From NCBI GenBank assembly GCA_963931865.1, contig OZ007517.1, positions 186,001 to 250,000 of the forward strand: a DNA stretch of 64,000 nt, read 5' to 3'. The notes under the pieces are model-generated. The model did not search any database, was not told where the DNA came from, and saw nothing but the letters and a program-made list of their open reading frames with translations. This document shows positions 59,901-64,000 of the stretch, in pieces. Each line of letters opens with the position of its first letter. The first letter of the stretch is position 1. The position numbers and the translations under genes are program-made. The stretch is from Axinella damicornis. Its lineage: Eukaryota > Porifera > Demospongiae > Axinellida > Axinellidae.

Positions 59901-62301
59901 AAGAAGGATGAAGGAGCTCCAGGATTTAAGGAAGGCGAAGAGTCTTGATGCAGCCAGGCGGCACTGGAGAGAGGCGAAGCGCCCATTGGAAGAGGGAGCA
60001 AGGAGGTTGCGGGGGAGGTAGGAATCTTGCTGCAGGATGAGGACGATCTTATCACTGTGGAACCAGCGGTACCAGAGATTGGTGTCAATGGTGCACAGAG
60101 GCCGCCAGAATGTGATCAGAGGAGACTCGCGGAGACGCCTGAAGAGAGAGAGACAGGGTGACAATGTCATGATGGTACACAGCCTTGTTCCCAGGAGGTG
60201 GCCTGGGAACAAGGCTAGTGCTGATGCATGCCAGCAGGGTCACAGTTCATACTGGAATAGACATGGCTTCATGCATTGTAATTTACACCATTCAAACCAG
60301 ACTATAGTTCAACAATGCTCCCTAATTTCCCTATTCACACAGTGCAGCAGTCACAACAGAGGAAGTCAGAGTGTAACAATGGTATCCATGGTAACCTACT
60401 TCTCTCCTGAGGTTGAGAGTCCAATGGAAGGCACCTGGGTGGGTACAGACAGGAGCAGATGATGTACATGTGCGCCTACCAGACCTGCTACGCTGGACTG
60501 ACTGGTTTCGTCTGGTTTGGCTGGAGGTAGAAGAGGGGCATGCCATCCTGCAAGGTCTGGGGGAGGGTGTGGTAGGTGGGCGTGGCAGAGAAGGACAAGA
60601 GGTGGGCGAGGAGTGCATCAGAGTTGGAGTACCTGTGGGCGTGTGCAGGTGTGCATGTGTGGGTGGGTGAAGATGTGCATGTCTGGTATAGGTGCACGGG
60701 GTGTTCTGATCTTCCAGTCACTTACGTTTTCAATGCCTGCTTGAACTTCCTAGCAGCAGTTACCCTAGAAACGAAGGAGAGAGAGAGAGAGGTTAACAGC
60801 AATGCTACGTCTGGGAATCATTCACCCAGTTGGCAGAAGTGAGATACTCCTGCTCAATGGCCGGAGCACCGCAGCAACACGACACCCACCTGTATTGGCT
60901 GTCAGTGGAGGGGTTCATATCACGGTTAACATCGTCCACGAAAAAATATGGGCCATCGTAAGAGATCGTCACTTCAAGAGTGGCACTAGCAGGGATATGA
61001 ATGTTTTGTGCATCACCAGTATACTACACCACACAACAGAATACACCAGTAAACTGCAGTAAACTATAGTATACTATTACCTTTCATTTGTTACTGGCCA
61101 AGGCTAGAAGGTAAGAACAGAACAGTAGATATAATAGCACATGACTCTCGTGTGACATCACATGATATACTCACCATATGGTGATGGCATGCACGTGACA
61201 CTCATGTGACATCACATGATACACTCACTGCAGTGATGGTGTAGTAGATACTGACACTGGGCTGCCACTGGTAGTACAGATACACATCTAACGTTGTCTC
61301 TGGGGAAAGAGACACAGCAGAAACGTTACCCCCCCAATACTCTCCCTACTACACAGTCCATACAGCCCTGAACCTACCTCTTATGCAAACATCTCTCAAC
61401 AGGAATCCTTCTCGAATCCGACACCCTGTCACACTGAAATGGAGGCACAAAGATTGATTTTGCAATTAGCAAATTTCGAAGTTTTACACTCCCTCACCAG
61501 AGCAGAGGAGCAGTGATGGTATACTTCAGAAAGCCATGGTCAACGACAGGAGCAAAGTAATCATCCCCTTCCCGGCACTGCTCACACATGACCTCCCTGA
61601 TACGCTCAGAGTGGGCCCCTTTCTCAAAGGTCCAGAGGAGGATAGCCTTTTGTACGGCGTTCACCGACAGGGAGTCCTCGCACAGCCCCTCCACTGTCTG
61701 CTGGATCTGGAAGGAGGAGATCGGACAGTGGCATCAGCATCTGGCATCAGCATCTGGTATCAGCATCTGGCATCAGCATCTGGTATCAGCATCTGGTATC
61801 AGCATCTGGTATCAGCATCTGGTATCAGCATCTGGTATCAGCATCTGGTATCAGCATCTGGTATCAGCATCTGGTATCAGCATCTGGTGCGTCTGCTAAC
61901 TCTCAAAAATACTTTTGACAACAGCCGTTATACTAGAAGGATGATTCAAGTATACACTCCCTCCCTCCCTCCCTCCCCTGACTCTCCCTCCCACTTTCAT
62001 TCCATCCATCCATCCCTCCTTCCCGCCTTCCCTCCCTCTGTCTTCTGTCCCTCCCTCCCTCCCTCCTTCCTCCCCATACCTTCTCGGGAGTCATGATGCA
62101 GCCATTGCAGGCCATGGTTATGAAGTGGAGTGTCTCTGTGTCTGGCAGGAGGCCAAAAGCAGCAGTTGGGTCCGGGGGTCCCCCCACCTGCACTGCCCAG
62201 CAGCTGATGTTGTGGCCGCGTATCATGTTCACAGTGTTGTGGAGAACCCGCAGATACCATCGGTGAGTAGGATGAGGCCTGTGTGTGTGTGTGTGTGTGT
62301 G

Positions 62302-62386
<85 letters not shown>

Positions 62387-63703
62387 CAGTGTGAGAGTAG
62401 GATTGAAGTACATCGTAAGTGCCCGCACACTCAGTATCTCAAACCTTTGAGACAGTTTCTCGGCAGCAGCTGCATGGCCAGTGCTCCGGCTTTGACCATC
62501 CCCTCCAAGCTGTTGTCCCCTTTGCTGTGGTAGTCCTGAGCAGACATTGCCATTGCATATCAACAAACCAGGAATGTTCACTCTTTTGGTACAAATGTTC
62601 CCAAATGGGCTAGGAATGAGATATGAAGCTGGGATTTGCACCATTCCAATCAGCATGAACGGAGCATTTCAATGATGTCTATTTTGCTGTCAGTTAAATT
62701 TTGACCCAAATCAAGAAAAACCATGGATTATAGCCTTTGGTCAAGGGAGATTTTTGACAAAAATGCGACCAACATTAAATTTAATTTATAGCACATCACT
62801 TGAAGGCTCTTTATATGCTGATCACAGTGGCACAATACCAAGCTTCATATCTCGTTCAAATGCATGGATACAACATGTCTTTCTTTAGACAATGGATATA
62901 CAGAGTAGGAATTACCGGGGGTATGCTAGCTAAGTACTATATCTTGGGCTAGGAAGGAGATACGAGGGTGGGATTTACACCATTGTGATCAGTATGAATG
63001 GTACAGATCCAACAATGTCCATTTCATTTCTCTTCCAAGTCTATTCCCAACACCAATTGTGGTTCAATGGTCCACTTTTGGCAGAAATGGCACATCAGTC
63101 ACCCTATAGAACCGGAGTGCTGTTTCTTCCAAATTTGGTTTAATTCCCAAAATTGGCATGTCAAAACGTGCCATAATTGGTTTCCAAATTGTACCAATAA
63201 AACATACCTCCAACAAATTCCAGCTTAATTTTGCTGAACTGTACAAACAACCCACTCTAACTGATCACCCAAACCATTGTAGGGCATAAAATCTTAACTA
63301 ATGCAAAGCATAAGGGTTAACTGGAGAATTCCGTAGCTAAAGGTTAACCGGATAAGCTTCAGTATCTAGTGTGATGGCTTTACAGAGTACATCACTTCAC
63401 TACTCTTCTGCAATGAGAAAACAAATAAATGCTACTTAATCTTGCGCTGTACGATACTTGAAAGAACATGCAGGTGTAGTTGATTTATGCTATGTCGGGC
63501 TGAGAACCTTACTTTAATTCCAAATTTTCAGTGTTGCACTTACAGCATAGCTGGAGTAATGGAGGGGTCTGGACTTCGCTTTGTCATCTGCAGAAAATAA
63601 TTTATAGTAGCATAGTAAGCTGTGCCCCGCCCCTATGACGACACTGTAATAATTATTGGGAATTTCCCTCATATTTACCGAGAACGAAAGTCGCTACATC
63701 CAT
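47104..63703 (-). CDS. SZT2: SZT2, KICSTOR complex subunit (possible frameshift; N-terminus short)
   Basis: Very large spliced gene over 16.6 kb. SZT2 is the scaffold of KICSTOR, which tethers GATOR1 to lysosomes so that TORC1 responds to amino acids. Collinear matches: ALAMQLLPRNCLK and ILLTDG (62540, 62260); DNTNLWYRWFHSDK-type exon and NGRFASLQCRLAASRL (60060-59950); TELWVEPQYGQV (58780); VLCHLLEALLSRRQSN (57440); CLIQHVPLKFVFGVSHSMS (55830); SQLWLVLCVLEHQVEVYFQT (54570); SSPMCGIQWRKHITPHW-type exon (54040); MMCGLYARNQKLRLNPVDVH (52900); LFDSRKFVRGVEVPLQ-like exon (51190); WPGGIILTELLFRGDKFHV (49770); NFDIRRLLQLFRHHNKVPP (49440); last exon WQDMFVLVQSDRDGRHQGFS to the stop at 47104. The proposed first exon (MDVATFVL at 63703) joins in phase with 63585 and then 62545, but about 200 residues present in human SZT2 are absent. 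An apparent one-base frameshift lies near 62235. Confidence 0.9.
47574..47625. mobile_element. 52-bp foldback element
   Basis: Arms gcctcagtcccaggct and agcctgggaatgaggc around a 20-bp loop, in an SZT2 intron. Confidence 0.55.
48323..48385. mobile_element. 63-bp foldback element
   Basis: Starts agtctcgttcccaggccc and ends gcctgggaacgagcc; interior about 30 bp. SZT2 intron. No clear target duplication. Confidence 0.55.
48854..48911. mobile_element. 58-bp foldback element with perfect 9-bp target duplication
   Basis: Arms gagccttgttaatcccag and ctgggaatgaggcta; the sequence gtgtgctca borders both ends exactly (48845-48853 and 48912-48920). The loop contains two telomere-like gggtta units by chance or capture. 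SZT2 intron. Confidence 0.75.
50929..50995. repeat. (GT)n followed by a G run
   Basis: About 15 GT dinucleotides run into about 36 consecutive G residues, in an SZT2 intron. Confidence 0.95.
53361..53749. repeat. G run and (GGGA)n tract beside an SZT2 acceptor
   Basis: About 390 bp of near-pure purine, starting with about 20 G. In the SZT2 sense strand it is a pyrimidine tract ending about 20 bp before the acceptor at 53341. Confidence 0.95.
55098..55262. repeat. 43-bp tandem repeat, four copies
   Basis: Four nearly identical copies of gtcatgtgacctgccacctg plus gtctgctcttattaccaagc, in an SZT2 intron. Confidence 0.92.
55337..55581. mobile_element. 245-bp TIR element, family with the copy at 62614
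   Basis: Inverted ends of about 50 bp (gaatgagatacgaagctggg and its reverse). The interior includes aaaaaccatggattatagcc. No coding capacity. The similarity to the second copy continues about 45 bp beyond the right end, so the true element may be larger. Confidence 0.75.
57059..57260. repeat. Triplicated exon/donor junction in SZT2
   Basis: Three copies (from about 57059, 57146 and 57234, period 87-88 bp) of a segment containing the end of one SZT2 exon (YYWLNTGHEREHPK) with its GTGGGTGGG donor. Only the copy at 57234 is continuous with the full exon. Confidence 0.85.
58205..58262. repeat. (GGGA)n and G run
   Basis: GGGA repeat followed by about 24 G residues. In the SZT2 sense strand it is a C/T tract directly before the acceptor at about 58202. 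Confidence 0.93.
58873..59150. repeat. (GGGA)n microsatellite, about 280 bp
   Basis: Nearly pure GGGA repeat in an SZT2 intron. In the gene's sense strand it is a CCCT tract lying just before the acceptor near 58860. Confidence 0.95.
60181..60217. mobile_element. 37-bp foldback element
   Basis: Perfect arms agccttgttcccagg and cctgggaacaaggct around a short loop, in an SZT2 intron. No clear target duplication. Confidence 0.65.
61731..61887. repeat. 13-bp minisatellite
   Basis: About 12 copies of agcatctggtatc with occasional ggcatc variants, in an SZT2 intron. Confidence 0.92.
62281..62385. repeat. (GT)n microsatellite
   Basis: About 50 GT repeats with one interruption. In the SZT2 sense strand it is an AC tract ending at the acceptor CACACAG at 62280. 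Confidence 0.97.
62614..62857. mobile_element. 244-bp TIR element, second copy
   Basis: Same inverted ends and interior as 55337-55581, with more divergence. A third, one-ended piece starts near 62945 (gggctaggaaggagatacga). The block separates the first recognisable conserved SZT2 exon from the proposed 5' exons. Confidence 0.7.
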
Positions 63704-63725
63704 GCTCACATAATGATGGCGAACG

Positions 63726-64000
63726 ATGGCGTACCAGACGTCTCTCAGGAAGAATACGACCCATCCCTACCACCTCCACACCCTCAGTAAGGTGGATACG
63801 CGCGAGATCTACGCACAGTACCAGGCAAAGTGGCGGTGCGACGGCTGTCAGCGCGCGCTTGACGGGACAAAGGAGTCACTAGTCGCGAGCGATGATTCGG
63901 AAGACGAAGAACCGAACGGCAGACACACTTATCACTGCAGCATGTGTAAATTCGACTTGTGCACGCACTGTTTTAAGGGACATCTACACGCATTTCATCA
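63726..64000 (+). CDS. Start of a zinc-finger protein, cut by the window end
   Basis: Open from the ATG at 63726 (MAYQTSLRKNTTHPYHLHTL) to the window end, 91 codons. After KVDTREIYAQYQAKW it shows a two-part zinc-binding module: CDGC, an acidic loop (SDDSEDEE), then HTYHCSMCKFDLCTHCFKGH and LHAFHH. The Cys/His spacing resembles ZZ-type or DC1-like fingers. I cannot name the gene. An ATG at 63713 in another frame stops after about 23 codons. The start codon lies 22 bp from the proposed SZT2 start codon on the opposite strand. Confidence 0.65.
   Translation, partial: MAYQTSLRKNTTHPYHLHTLSKVDTREIYAQYQAKWRCDGCQRALDGTKESLVASDDSEDEEPNGRHTYHCSMCKFDLCTHCFKGHLHAFH

Noticed and set aside
62281..62394. 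Cys-Val and Thr-His repeat frames
   Set aside because: They are translations of a GT microsatellite in an SZT2 intron.

Overview
The window is compact animal-type nuclear DNA: spliced genes with many short GT-AG introns, very small intergenic gaps, and introns loaded with minisatellites and homopurine/homopyrimidine runs. The gene set (a receptor tyrosine kinase, a RING/B-box/Tudor piRNA-type protein, SZT2, TTC39) points to a metazoan. The mixture of metazoan genes, short introns and divergent extracellular domains fits an early-branching animal such as a sponge best. That placement is an inference; no species-specific marker was seen.

Layout: 1-2361 holds no exon I can assign. A TTC39-type gene (minus, 7552 to 2362, 3' end not found) is head-to-head with single-coding-exon RBM19 (plus, 8364-11114). 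An ELMOD1/2-type ARL GAP (minus, 12884-11171) is head-to-head with KRI1 (plus, 13047-17604) across a palindromic element. SNRPA1/U2A' (minus, 20574-17725) is head-to-head with PGAM5 (plus, 20699-22187). BTF3 (minus, 23745-22354) is head-to-head with NASP (plus, 24322-29127). A bacterial-looking HNH nuclease gene (minus, 27603-26488) lies antisense inside a NASP intron. A receptor tyrosine kinase follows (plus, 29275-32758), then PET100 (minus, 33742-32821) head-to-head with RNF17/TDRD4-like (plus, 33912-45096). A 2 kb gap with a 5S-rRNA-like relic leads to a very large SZT2 gene (minus, 63703-47104). The last 275 bases start a zinc-finger gene on the plus strand.

The gene order alternates divergent and convergent pairs, so promoters are mostly shared (22 to about 810 bp between start codons) and 3' ends nearly abut (56-165 bp in most pairs). 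Functions are mainly housekeeping: ribosome biogenesis (RBM19, KRI1), splicing (U2A'), nascent-chain and histone chaperoning (BTF3, NASP), mitochondria (PGAM5, PET100), small GTPase control (ELMOD) and nutrient signalling to TORC1 (SZT2). RNF17 is a germline/piRNA-type protein.

The most unusual material is (1) the nested HNH nuclease; (2) a family of very small foldback elements, 36-126 bp, sharing termini near TAGCCTCGTTCCCAG, several with perfect 9-bp target duplications, plus a 618-bp relative; (3) a separate 33-bp palindrome with an 11-bp duplication; (4) repeated tandem duplication of exon/splice-site junctions in three genes; and (5) expanded pyrimidine tracts beside splice acceptors.
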